Shown here piece after piece: positions 1 to 8,932 of a stretch of DNA of 64,000 bases. The notes under the pieces are model-generated. The model did not search any database. It had not been told where the DNA came from and saw nothing but the letters and a program-made list of their open reading frames with translations. The stretch spans positions 310,001 through 374,000 of the forward strand of contig NC_064673.1 in NCBI RefSeq assembly GCF_023278565.1, given 5' to 3'. Origin of the DNA: Colletotrichum lupini (lineage: Eukaryota; Ascomycota; Sordariomycetes; Glomerellales; Glomerellaceae). The first letter of the stretch is position 1. Every line of letters begins with the position of its first letter. Both the position numbers and the translations under genes were made by a program.

Positions 1-1
1 A

Positions 2-619
2 TCAGCCACGGACGCTGCCAATGTTGGCGCGGTATACCTCAAGGATGGCACCAAACTCGAGGCTGATCTAGTCATTCTCGGTGTTGGTGTCGCCCCCGCT
101 ACTGAATTCCTGAGGGAGAACAAGGTCATCAGATTGGAGGACGATGGCTCGATCAAGACCAATGAGAACTTTGAGATCGTTGGTCTCAAGGACGTGTACG
201 CCATTGGTGATATCGCAACATACCCCTACCACGGTCCTGGAGGCGACGGCCGGTACACTCGCATTGAGCACTGGAATGTCGCCCAGAACGCTGGTCGCTC
301 CGTTGCAAACAACATCATCAACTCAGCCGTCAAGACGCCGCACTTCATCCCCGTCTTTTGGTCCGCACTGGGCTCACAGCTGAGATACTGCGGTAACACC
401 GTCGGCGGATGGGACGATGTCGTGATTCAAGGCAATGTGGAAGAGTCGGCTTTTGCTGCGTACTACACAAACGGCGAGACGGTTGTCGCTATGGCCTCCA
501 TGGGTAAGGACCCTGCCATGGTTCAGTCAGCCGAGTTGATGTCGCTCGGAAAGATGCCTTCGAAATCGGAGCTGGCCAAGGGTCTCGACATTACCACTAT
601 CGGTCCGTTGGAGGCATGA
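2..619 (+). CDS. AIF-type FAD-dependent pyridine nucleotide-disulfide oxidoreductase, 3' part
   Basis: The reading frame is open from the window edge, so the 5' end lies outside. The visible 205 residues are the C-terminal part of a two-dinucleotide-binding-fold flavoprotein. The segment LVILGVGVAPATEFL is the end of the NAD(P)H-binding domain, and DVYAIGDIATYP is the classical second FAD-binding motif, whose Asp contacts the FAD ribityl chain. It is followed by EHWNVAQNAG, typical of the apoptosis-inducing factor 3/rubredoxin reductase group. The tail (MGKDPAMVQSAELM...KMPSKSEL) resembles the reductase C-terminal domain of fungal AIF-like proteins. Whether an N-terminal Rieske domain exists cannot be seen. 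The subfamily is inferred from motifs; the superfamily is secure. Confidence 0.88.
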   Translation, partial: SATDAANVGAVYLKDGTKLEADLVILGVGVAPATEFLRENKVIRLEDDGSIKTNENFEIVGLKDVYAIGDIATYPYHGPGGDGRYTRIEHWNVAQNAGRSVANNIINSAVKTPHFIPVFWSALGSQLRYCGNTVGGWDDVVIQGNVEESAFAAYYTNGETVVAMASMGKDPAMVQSAELMSLGKMPSKSELAKGLDITTIGPLEA

Positions 620-1185
620 TTTTGTAAACAGGACTTTTATGCTTGTTCGGGTGTACACGGGAGGGATGTAGGACGTAATCTATGGCGTAATTAGGTAGGC
701 TTCAAGGCATGCAATGAGCACACAATTCAAGGAATTCAATTAACAAGGGGTGTTTGTGATATTTCCACAGCAAAGATGGATGCCGTGCCCGCGAAGTATG
801 AAAACCCGTTGAGTAAGCCGGCGGGACAATTGCTAGTGGATCTGTGTGGACGGTGAGAACTAGTGAGGGACACTCGGGACCGAGCGCTGTGTTTGTACCC
901 GAGATGACCGGTGTGGGGCGGTGGCTGCGTTTCCGGCCACGCCAGGACCAGCGGAGCCGGGCAAGTGCGGAGCTTGCAAACCACCGCCGTCGACGCCGTC
1001 ACAATGGCGCGGGACTGAAATGCCAAATGTATAAAGACCTCATCATGCATCTCGTACACAAGTTTGGATGGACGGTCGAACCACACTACGCTTTTCATCC
1101 AATCTTACCTTGAGCCTGGAGACTTTACTTTTTGTTATTGACTTACACCGGTCGGCACATCAACCAACACCAAAATCAACACACA
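620..1185. other. Intergenic region upstream of the FAD monooxygenase
   Basis: It holds the 3' flank of the flavoprotein gene and the promoter/5' leader of the monooxygenase. Apart from the TATA-like box at 1030-1035 I see no conserved structure. Short open frames here lack coding character. Confidence 0.6.
1030..1035 (+). promoter_or_regulatory. TATA-like box of the FAD monooxygenase gene
   Basis: TATAAA lies about 150 bp upstream of the chosen ATG at 1186. A pyrimidine-rich stretch and an A/C-rich leader (CAACCAACACC...) follow, as is usual just 5' of fungal start codons. Function is inferred from motif and position. Confidence 0.45.
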
Positions 1186-2931
1186 ATGACGACGCAAACT
1201 CAAGCACCCGTGATAATCATAGGCGGCAGCCTAGTAGGCCTCGCCAGCGCCCTCTTCCTCTCCGCCCGCGACGTCCCCGTCATCCTATTCGAGCGCCACA
1301 CCTCGAGCTCCCCGCACCCGCGCGCCATCGGGTACACCTCGCGCACGCTGGAACTCTTGCAGACTGTCGGCATCTCCCCTGATCAGCTGAAAGTCGGATC
1401 CGGTCCGCCGGGCGGGAAACCTCGTCGGGTGAAGGTCAAGAGTCTGGCGGGGGAGTGGGCCGATGAGCAGCTCTGGAATAACAACGCCAACAAGGAGAAC
1501 GGTGCTGGCCCGAAGGGCGAGACCAAAAAACCTGGATCTGGTTCCGGTGGACCCCCGCCGCAGCAGAAAGGAGGCAAAGTCTATGCTCCCATCATGGGCA
1601 CGGCGATCGCCCAAGACAGACTTGAACCCATCCTCCGCAAACGCGCCGTCGAGCTAGGCGCGGATCTCAGGCTCGGGTGGAAGATGACGTCCTGGAGCCA
1701 GTCAACGGACGGCGTACGCGTCACGGCCGTCAACAGAGAATCAGGGGAGGAAGTAACCGTCGAAGGATCGTACATTGTCGCCTGCGACGGCGCGCGGAGC
1801 ATCTTCCGCGAGGGCCTGAGGATCGGGACGACGGGCGTGGGACACTTGCGGAGTCTGTGCAGCGTCATGTTCCGGTGCGCGCCGATTGAGAAGTTTCTGG
1901 AGCGCGGATTCGTGCAGTTCTCGATCGAGGGGCGCGAAGACGGGTTTGAGGCGTTTCTGGTGAGTTATCACGATGGGAGGTGGGCGTTGATGTGGAATGC
2001 CGCCGAGGAGACCATCCCCGACGAGGAGGCCGATGCCGACGCCAAGGACACGATCAACGTCAGCAACAGCAACAAGATGGACGCCCGCGCGCAAAAGGAC
2101 CTCGTCCGCAAAGCCCTCGGTCTCGGCGAGGACGAGATCCAGGACGGGGATATCGAGCTGGTGACGATTGGGTTCTGGGAGATGAGCGCGCGGATCGCGG
2201 AGAAGTTTGCCGAGGGACGGGTGTTTCTCGCGGGCGACGCGGCGCATACGTTGCCGCCTAACCGGGGCGGGTACGGCGCCAACACGGGGTTCGCGGACGC
2301 GCATAACTTGGCGTGGAAGATTGCTGCTGTTAGGAGCGGGGTGGCGGACGAGGAGATTCTGGGCACGTATGATGAGGAGAGGAGGCCTGTTGCGCTTGTG
2401 AGGCATGATCAGCTCTTTGCGAGGGATGATTACAAGGCGTATATCCGGGGTGATGGGGGGAAGGGGAAGAAGGTCGGGGTGATTGACGATATTGCCATGG
2501 AGTTGGGGCAGATTTATCGGTCTAGGGGGGTGGATTTGGGGACAGAAGAGGCTTTGCCTGATGCGATGAGGCCTGATGAGTGGAAGGGTCAGCCCGGGAC
2601 GAGGGCGCCTCATTTGGTGGTTAGGAAGAGGGATGGGAAAGAGATTTCGAGTTTGGAGTTGTTTGGGCGTGGGTGGATTGTGCTCTCGAGGGACGGGGAG
2701 TGGAAGACTGCTGCTGTTGGTGCTGGGTGTGAGTTTGTTCATGTTGGAGAGGATGTCGTCGAGGTTGACGAGAGGGAGGGCGAGAGCTTTGAGGAAACGT
2801 TTGGGGTTGGGAGGGAGGGCGCTGTGTTGGTGAGGCCTGATGGGTTTGTTGCCTGGAGGGTTAGCGGAAGGGAGGATGGTGATGATGAGGTATTTTCTGA
2901 GGCTTTCAAGCGGATTTCTTTTGCGTTGTAG
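1186..2931 (+). CDS. FAD-dependent aromatic-ring monooxygenase (PheA/TfdB/RdmE type)
   Basis: This 581-residue single-exon protein is a class A flavin monooxygenase that would hydroxylate a phenolic or polyketide-like substrate with NAD(P)H and O2. The Rossmann motif GGSLVG is at residues 13-18, the FAD/NAD(P)H 'DG' motif CDGARS at about 200-205, and the 'GD' motif AGDAAHTLPP at about 349-358, followed by GGYGANTGFADAHNLAWK. The C-terminal ~80 residues (AVLVRPDGFVAWR) look like the thioredoxin-fold domain of TfdB/RdmE enzymes. The ATG at 1186 was chosen because it sits just before the Rossmann strand in a good context (CACACAATG); the frame is open upstream only through non-ATG codons. Odd points are a Gly/Pro/Lys-rich insert at residues 98-130 and a change in codon ending along the gene. 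No biosynthetic core enzyme is nearby, so catabolic or detoxification use is as likely as biosynthesis. Confidence 0.9.
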   Translation: MTTQTQAPVIIIGGSLVGLASALFLSARDVPVILFERHTSSSPHPRAIGYTSRTLELLQTVGISPDQLKVGSGPPGGKPRRVKVKSLAGEWADEQLWNNNANKENGAGPKGETKKPGSGSGGPPPQQKGGKVYAPIMGTAIAQDRLEPILRKRAVELGADLRLGWKMTSWSQSTDGVRVTAVNRESGEEVTVEGSYIVACDGARSIFREGLRIGTTGVGHLRSLCSVMFRCAPIEKFLERGFVQFSIEGREDGFEAFLVSYHDGRWALMWNAAEETIPDEEADADAKDTINVSNSNKMDARAQKDLVRKALGLGEDEIQDGDIELVTIGFWEMSARIAEKFAEGRVFLAGDAAHTLPPNRGGYGANTGFADAHNLAWKIAAVRSGVADEEILGTYDEERRPVALVRHDQLFARDDYKAYIRGDGGKGKKVGVIDDIAMELGQIYRSRGVDLGTEEALPDAMRPDEWKGQPGTRAPHLVVRKRDGKEISSLELFGRGWIVLSRDGEWKTAAVGAGCEFVHVGEDVVEVDEREGESFEETFGVGREGAVLVRPDGFVAWRVSGREDGDDEVFSEAFKRISFAL

Positions 2932-3991
2932 TCAACTTTGGTGACTTTGACTGCGGTTTTGGAAGGGAATTATTGACGGTTGTATTATTACTATGTTTTT
3001 GTATGAAAGAAACCTGATAAACTCCTCTTGAAGAAACATTTGGCACTAGCCTCTATTCTTACAACTTCTTGAGTATCGCGACAATGATACAAGTGCAGAC
3101 GCCTCGCCTTGAAGAGGCTGAATAGGTATGATGGCATGCCCCCAGCCTATCACGTCTATTAAAGAAGCTTGATACGGCGTAGAGGGGGAATAGATGAATG
3201 ATGACCACTTTGAAGTCCAACTTGAAGTTCAAACCCATCATCACATTGGAAACATGTCCCTCCAACTTCACTTCTTCAGACGGATGACAGTTATCGATAC
3301 TGCGCGATACGCGAGAGACAGACAAGGCGCGCTGAGTAAATGAGCAGATCTCTTCCCGAAGATGATCAGAATCAGAATCATCAGAGGAGTCCATAACTTA
3401 AGATGTGAGAAGTAACCAGTAATAAGACATGGTTGTTGACGTTGAGTCTCAACTTCTGCCAGAGTCTGCCCGTGAATACGCAGTTTGAAATATCGTCTGA
3501 GACGAGTTCGGTGAGTGAGACGTGGCAGCATGCTCCTTTGAGTGACCACAGCAAGCAGCAAGCAGGGGCTCAACAGCTGGGAGGTTTGAGGGCAGAATCT
3601 CCGTATCGTATCATAGTTTCCGTAATGCACTTGATAAGCAGAAACATCTGATGGTTCTTTGCCAAAAAGAGCAGTCCGCCTAGACAAAAGCAAGACTGGT
3701 CGGAAAACCAAATACAGCTAGTACGGTGCGGGGAGACTTAATGAGGGGATGCGGAGAGGATGCATGTTGCTCGGGTGCATCACGGGCAACGCCATGCCTC
3801 ACCAGTTCGGCGGTTTTGGGTTAGCGAAGAATGCGTGTCCGGGGCTTACACACAGCCATGTAAAAAGGCCGACTTGCGGCTTGATGTGTAATGTTGTGCT
3901 CAAACTACCTCGCCTATATCCTCCAGCTTCACGCATGAAATCTCTCACTGCACCGCTGTCTATCGCTGCATTAACTGAAACTTCTCTCGCC
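2932..3991. other. Intergenic region, no supported gene
   Basis: It lies between two co-oriented genes. A reverse-strand open frame (3394-3059, 111 codons) starts with an acidic MDSSDDSDSD stretch but matches nothing I recognise and has mixed codon use; I treat it as noise. In-frame ATGs at 3749 and 3935 lie upstream of the start chosen for the next gene. Confidence 0.5.
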
Positions 3992-5167
3992 ATGTCTCCC
4001 AAGATCCTGCAAGTTGGCGTAGTTGGCGGTGGTGACGTTGCACAGATCGTTCACCTTCCAACCTTTATGTTTCTGTCTGATCTCTTCAAGGTCGTCACCG
4101 TTTGCGACATTTCACGCAAGACGGCCGATCATTGTCGTGCCAAATTCAACATCCCCCACGCAACCACAAACCCAGACGACATCTTCAATGACCCGGCCAT
4201 TGATGTCGTCGTCATCCTAACATCTGACGAGTACCACGCCCCGTATACCATTGCTGCACTGAAGGCCGGGAAAAACGTCTTGCTCGAGAAACCCATGACG
4301 CTCAGTCTACAAGCCGCCGACGAGATTATCGACGCCGAGACCAAGGCCCCCAGTAATGCCCGCGTCTTTTTGGGATACATGCGACGCTACGCTCCAAGCC
4401 TCCAAGCCTTCAAACGTGAGATCGCCTCCATTGACAAGATCAAGTACGCTCGCGTTCGCGACATCATCGGCCCCAATGCCTATTTCATCGGGCAATCGGG
4501 AGCATACTCTCAAAAGTACCATGATGACATACCAACCGAGGTGTCGGAGGACAGAAAGGCGCGACTGGCCGTCTTACTAGGCCAAGCCTGGGGACAAGAG
4601 CCGGAATCGCTCACAGCCGCGCAGATGGACTACTGCTGCCTCCTCGGCAGTCTCGGGAGTCACGGTCTCAGCCTCATGAGGAACGTGCTAGGTGGACTCC
4701 CGGAATCGGTTCTCGCTTCGACGGACAACGCGCGCTGGTACACGGCCATGTTCGAGTACCGAAACGGCACCGCCCCCGACGACAGGTTCACGTGCGTCTA
4801 CGAGATGGGCATTGACTCTGTGCCGAGGTTCGACTCTCATGTTGCCGTCTACGGGGAGAACAAGACTGTCACGATTTGCTATGATACACCGTTCGTCAAG
4901 GGCCTCGGCATCACGGTGGAGATTGACGAGCTGAACGAGCACGGAGAAAAGTCCCACAGGTCTCTCCAAACCTCGTACGAGGATGCCTACACTGCAGAGT
5001 TGAAAGAGTGGTATGAGACTGTGGTTCACGGCAAAGAAGTCAAGACGTCTGCCAAGGACGCTCGAGATGATTTGATACTGTTCAAGATGATGATGGATAA
5101 GTTCCCCGAGCACAAAAAGATCAAGAACTCGTCTGATAGCACGCCTTTCGTACCGAGCGGCCCTTGA
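3992..5167 (+). CDS. Gfo/Idh/MocA-family NAD(P)-dependent oxidoreductase
   Basis: The protein has 391 residues in one exon. The N-terminal Rossmann strand and loop are VGVVGGGDVA (residues 8-17), then VCDIS at the acidic end of strand 2. E99-K100-P101 (LLEKPMTLS) is the family hallmark, with the Lys near the nicotinamide and substrate. The C-terminal α/β half (about 125-370) carries the dimerisation sheet. Members oxidise sugars, inositols or sugar derivatives; the substrate cannot be read from the sequence. The start at 3992 (CGCCATGTC) puts the Rossmann strand at the N-terminus as usual. In-frame ATGs at 3935 and 3749 would add 19 or 81 residues without recognisable features, although 3935 could encode a short hydrophobic leader. 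There is no pathway partner next to it. Confidence 0.87.
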   Translation: MSPKILQVGVVGGGDVAQIVHLPTFMFLSDLFKVVTVCDISRKTADHCRAKFNIPHATTNPDDIFNDPAIDVVVILTSDEYHAPYTIAALKAGKNVLLEKPMTLSLQAADEIIDAETKAPSNARVFLGYMRRYAPSLQAFKREIASIDKIKYARVRDIIGPNAYFIGQSGAYSQKYHDDIPTEVSEDRKARLAVLLGQAWGQEPESLTAAQMDYCCLLGSLGSHGLSLMRNVLGGLPESVLASTDNARWYTAMFEYRNGTAPDDRFTCVYEMGIDSVPRFDSHVAVYGENKTVTICYDTPFVKGLGITVEIDELNEHGEKSHRSLQTSYEDAYTAELKEWYETVVHGKEVKTSAKDARDDLILFKMMMDKFPEHKKIKNSSDSTPFVPSGP

Positions 5168-6242
5168 ATGCCATGCCATACTAAGTATCGCTGTATTGCT
5201 ATTCAGTACAGTATTGAACAAACTGTCGCATGTTTGCCATCTCTGAACTGTGACTGGCGTTGTTTCTTCTGCCTGTTGGGTAAATGTAGCTGCGCTTGCC
5301 ACTTACACCGACTCGGGTGCATAACTGCCTTGATGTGACCGTATCTGAATCAGAGAAAAACTCTGTGTTTCGATGCGTACTTGCTTCAGCGTACTTGGAT
5401 GAGGTGCTTCAAGGTACTAATGTGATGGGGTGGGTGTAGAGACTGTTCATACAATCATCATGATGGTTGGGTTGTGTTGAACCTTGAGTGGAGAAATGGG
5501 GAATGGCTAGAGAGTCGTTTGAGACTGGCTTAAGAAGCCGAGCTTTTCTCATTCAACAGGTATGATTTTGAGCTCAGTATGATACCGTTTACCTGAACGA
5601 TGCTCTTCCTGCTTTATTTCGATTTTATAGTGACCTGCTTGTGCAGGATTTGGCAGACGCACTGTGTGTTGGGGTCGACTCCAAAGAAGGGTGGGCGCTT
5701 TAGGGATCTGCCGTGCAAATCTGTAGGAAGTATCTATTCATCGAACGACGCAGCGGCATGACGGTCCCCAACATGACTCTTTGGATAGATGTGAAGACAA
5801 CATTGTCTTCCATGAGACGAGGCTTATGTGCGAGGCTGTAGCACGCCTGCTCGTCCCAAATCTCACTAGGCATGTTCACGGACATGGCGTTCCGTCAGTG
5901 CCAAGATCTGTCGTCGACTCTTGGACCTAAATGTCCGTTCGACCTGTCAAGTCACCCTAGTCTGCTTTGTGATCTGTTGGTAAGGTATTGATTGCGCTCG
6001 ATATCTTAGTGGTAGCAAATTCGTACATGCGAGAAGAGGGAAGTGCCCAAACGTTGTGAACAGTCAAACTCAATTATTGCCACCATATGTTGCCAGTCAC
6101 TCACAGCCCGAAACCACAGGAACGAAAACACCAGATTTTGTTGGAGCTCATGAACTCATTGAACGACTATGGCTAACGTTAAAGGAAACAGGAGGTAATA
6201 TCCGTTGTCTAAGATCGTACAGTCTACAGGGGTAGTAGGTAT
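5168..6242. other. Convergent intergenic region, nothing recognised
   Basis: It holds the 3' flanks of the oxidoreductase (forward) and IDH2 (reverse). Open frames are below about 65 codons. I see no RNA gene or repeat. Confidence 0.55.
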
Positions 6243-7873
6243 CTACAACTTGGAAATGATGGCGCCGGCAAACTCGTTAGTCTTGGCCTTGCCGCCCAAG
6301 TCGCCGGTGAGGGCCTTTCCTTCCGCGAGGGTATCAAAAGCGGCCTTCTCGATTCTGTCGGCGTACTCGCCGAGGCTCATGTGTCTCAGCATCATCATGG
6401 AGCTGAGGAGCAGAGCGGTGGGGTTGGCCAGGCCCTTTCCGGCAATGTCGGGGGCGGAGCCGTGGACGGCCTCGAAGATGGAGCACTCGTCACCAATGTT
6501 GCCGGAGGGGGTGAGACCGAGACCACCAATGAGACCGGCGCACATGTCGGAGAGAATGTCACCGTACAGGTTGGGCATGACGAGGACCTTGTCGTTGTAG
6601 GGGAGGGGGTCGGTGACCATCTTCAGGCAGGTGTTGTCGAGGAGCTCGGCGTCGAACTCGATCTCGGGGAAGTCCTTGGCGACGTCGCGGGCGGTCTTGA
6701 GGAAGAGACCGTCGGACATCTTCATGATGGTGGCCTTGTGGACGACGCGGACCTTCTTGCGGCCAATCTCCTGGGCCTGCTGGAAGGCGAAGCGGAGGAC
6801 GCGCTCGGAAGCCTCGCGGGTGATGAGCTTGATGGACTGGACGACACCGTCGACGACGACGTGCTCAATACCAGAGTATTCACCCTCGGTGTTCTCACGG
6901 ATGAGGACGGTGTCGACGTTGTCGTAGGGGGTCTTGTAGCCAGCGACGGATCGGCAGGGACGGAGGTTGGCGAACAGGTTGAAGGTGCGGCGGAGAGTCA
7001 GGTTCAGGGAGACGTGGCCCTTGCCAATGGGGGTCTGCATGTTCAAGTTAGAATGGGAAGAGAATGGCTCATGGTCGGTAAACACATACGGCGAGGGGTC
7101 CCTTGAGGGCGACCTTGTTGCGCTTGATGCTCTCAATGGCGGCATCGGGGATGGCGGTCTTGCCGTCCTTGAGGATGGGGGTGACATCGACGGGCTCCCA
7201 GGTAACGGGGGCCTTGGCCGCGGCAAAGATGTCCTTGACGGCCTGGGAGATCTCGGGACCGATACCGTCACCCTCGATCAGGGAGACGGGGTAGTTGCCC
7301 TATACAAGATTGGTGATTAGTTTTGTCTTGAAGGCATGTAGATGTCGCAGATTTGACCATCGCCAATTGAGTGATTTTGGGCTGCGCAAAGGGCCGATTC
7401 GGGGCATTGTTGTTGCTCGAGTACCCGTCCATCTGCACATGACGAGTGACATGTGCGTTCAAGAGCAGAGAATGCAGTGTCATTGTCGAGGTCGGGGTGC
7501 GCCAACAAACAACAAAGCCGAGGTCTTTCCTTTGCGCGTAAAATTTTATGGGGCGGGTAGTAACGGAGGAGGGAAATGGCATACATTGGAGTCCTTGACA
7601 CCGTGGAACTTGGCGACACGCTCGCTCGAGTAGAATCTGGAGTTCTATACAACTGTCAGCAATTGGGTTCTGTTTGAATGGCCGGCCTGCAGTCGAGGCT
7701 CTGCCCGTGTTGCATCGTCGAATCGTCACCGGCGGGCGGGCGGGATCGCGGGACGGCAAGGAACAGGATGGAGGAATTGCGCGCACCTGGAACTGAGAGA
7801 CGGCGGCGGCGCGGGGAGCGGCGCGCATGGCCTGCTGCCGAAGAGGCGCAGCGAAAGTACGGGCGGCCAGCAT
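6243..7873 (-). CDS. IDH2: Mitochondrial NAD-dependent isocitrate dehydrogenase, catalytic subunit
   Basis: This subunit, with the IDH1 regulatory subunit, oxidises isocitrate to 2-oxoglutarate in the mitochondrial TCA cycle. Predicted exons on the reverse strand are 7873-7787, 7644-7585, 7299-7090 and 7034-6243, giving 382 residues; all junctions are phase 0. Residues 1-30 are rich in Ala, Arg and Gln without acids, as in a matrix-targeting peptide. [10 protein letters not shown] begins the catalytic fold. [10 protein letters not shown] (165-174, with the conserved Tyr at 172) and NLYGDILSD plus [10 protein letters not shown] are the isocitrate/isopropylmalate dehydrogenase signature. The sequence follows human IDH3A and yeast Idh2 more closely than Idh1, hence the catalytic assignment. 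Intron 2 (7584-7300, 285 nt) is unusually long for this window. Confidence 0.94.
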
Positions 7874-8932
7874 CGTGTCTAGAGTCCTTTGGTGTTGAAG
7901 GATACGTGGAGGCGGAGGAGAGTGGTCGGGTGGGAAGGATTGGTCGTTTATCGGGAGACGGGAAATTTAAGGTCGGGAGAAGGAAGTGTTAGTAGCAGAG
8001 ACGCCAGCGGCGGCCAGCCGGATTTGACAGGTGAGAAAATAAACCGCCGCTTTACCGCAGGGATCTTGGCTGCACCGGCAGGTGTAAGCGGCTCTGCTGC
8101 AGAAAAACAAAAACTTCTTGATTGGCTTTCTATGCATTCATGATGTTTTATATTCTACCATCTTGAGAACTCTACAGAACTGAAAACGACGTTTTCTGAA
8201 AGATGTGAATGTGGCTTTCTATACAGTCTTGTACATCTCCATAGTACTTGTTCCCTGAGTTGTCTTTATCCGAGGTTGAACATTCCGAAAGTGGGATCCC
8301 CCGTAAAGCGGCGGCGTGTCTTCAAAGGCATAAGAAAACATCCCGCGGGATTATCGATGACCGACCTCCTAGCACCGACTGCTGCCGAAGGTTTAGCCAC
8401 ACATTGAGCCACACCTGCCACACACCGTGGCTCAGCTGACCCCACTCTTCAACTTTTCTTCGGGTGGCAGCAGCGGACATGGACTTTTCCGGCCGATCAA
8501 TGACCGGTCTGACCGAACTCACCTTGCAAAACCCAGCTATGCTTCGGTGAGCGAGGTGTCCTCGGTGTGTGCCAGAAAGCACCAAGTGGGCTGCGCCGTT
8601 GTCACCAAGGAACCTCTCTACCTTTGAGCAGTGACCTAGCTGCCACCTGGAACTGAACACGAACAATTCACCATCAAGTTGCACCTCACTTTGTTGCACT
8701 TGCGCAGTGCTTTTTGCACCTCCGGCACCCCGGTTGCCTCTGTGTGGCATTGTCAATCGTTCATCTTTGGCCAATGGAATTATTCACCTTGTACCTTTGA
8801 AACGGCTACACGTACTGCAACTGCAAGCTGCAAGCTCCCTCGCCGAGTCCCCAGCCGTTCCTCGGACGGCTAGAACCACGATCGCTTTCCCCCTTTACGA
8901 AACACCACAGTCCGAGATACCGATACCCCATA
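7874..8932. other. Divergent promoter region IDH2 / SEC5
   Basis: It separates the IDH2 start (reverse) from the SEC5 start (forward), so both promoters lie here. A CCAAT pentamer occurs at about 8771 (GGCCAATGG). Open frames are short and overlap on both strands without coding character. Confidence 0.55.

Noticed and set aside
1741..2742. 333-codon reverse frame inside the FAD monooxygenase
   Set aside because: Shadow of a GC-rich coding strand, Pro/Arg-rich, with no domain.
3059..3394. 111-codon reverse frame with an acidic N-terminus
   Set aside because: No recognisable feature beyond the first ten residues and no coding bias.
1186..5167. Small secondary-metabolite cluster around the FAD monooxygenase and the Gfo/Idh oxidoreductase
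   Set aside because: There is no synthase, transporter or pathway regulator nearby; both neighbours are generic redox families and the next genes are housekeeping.
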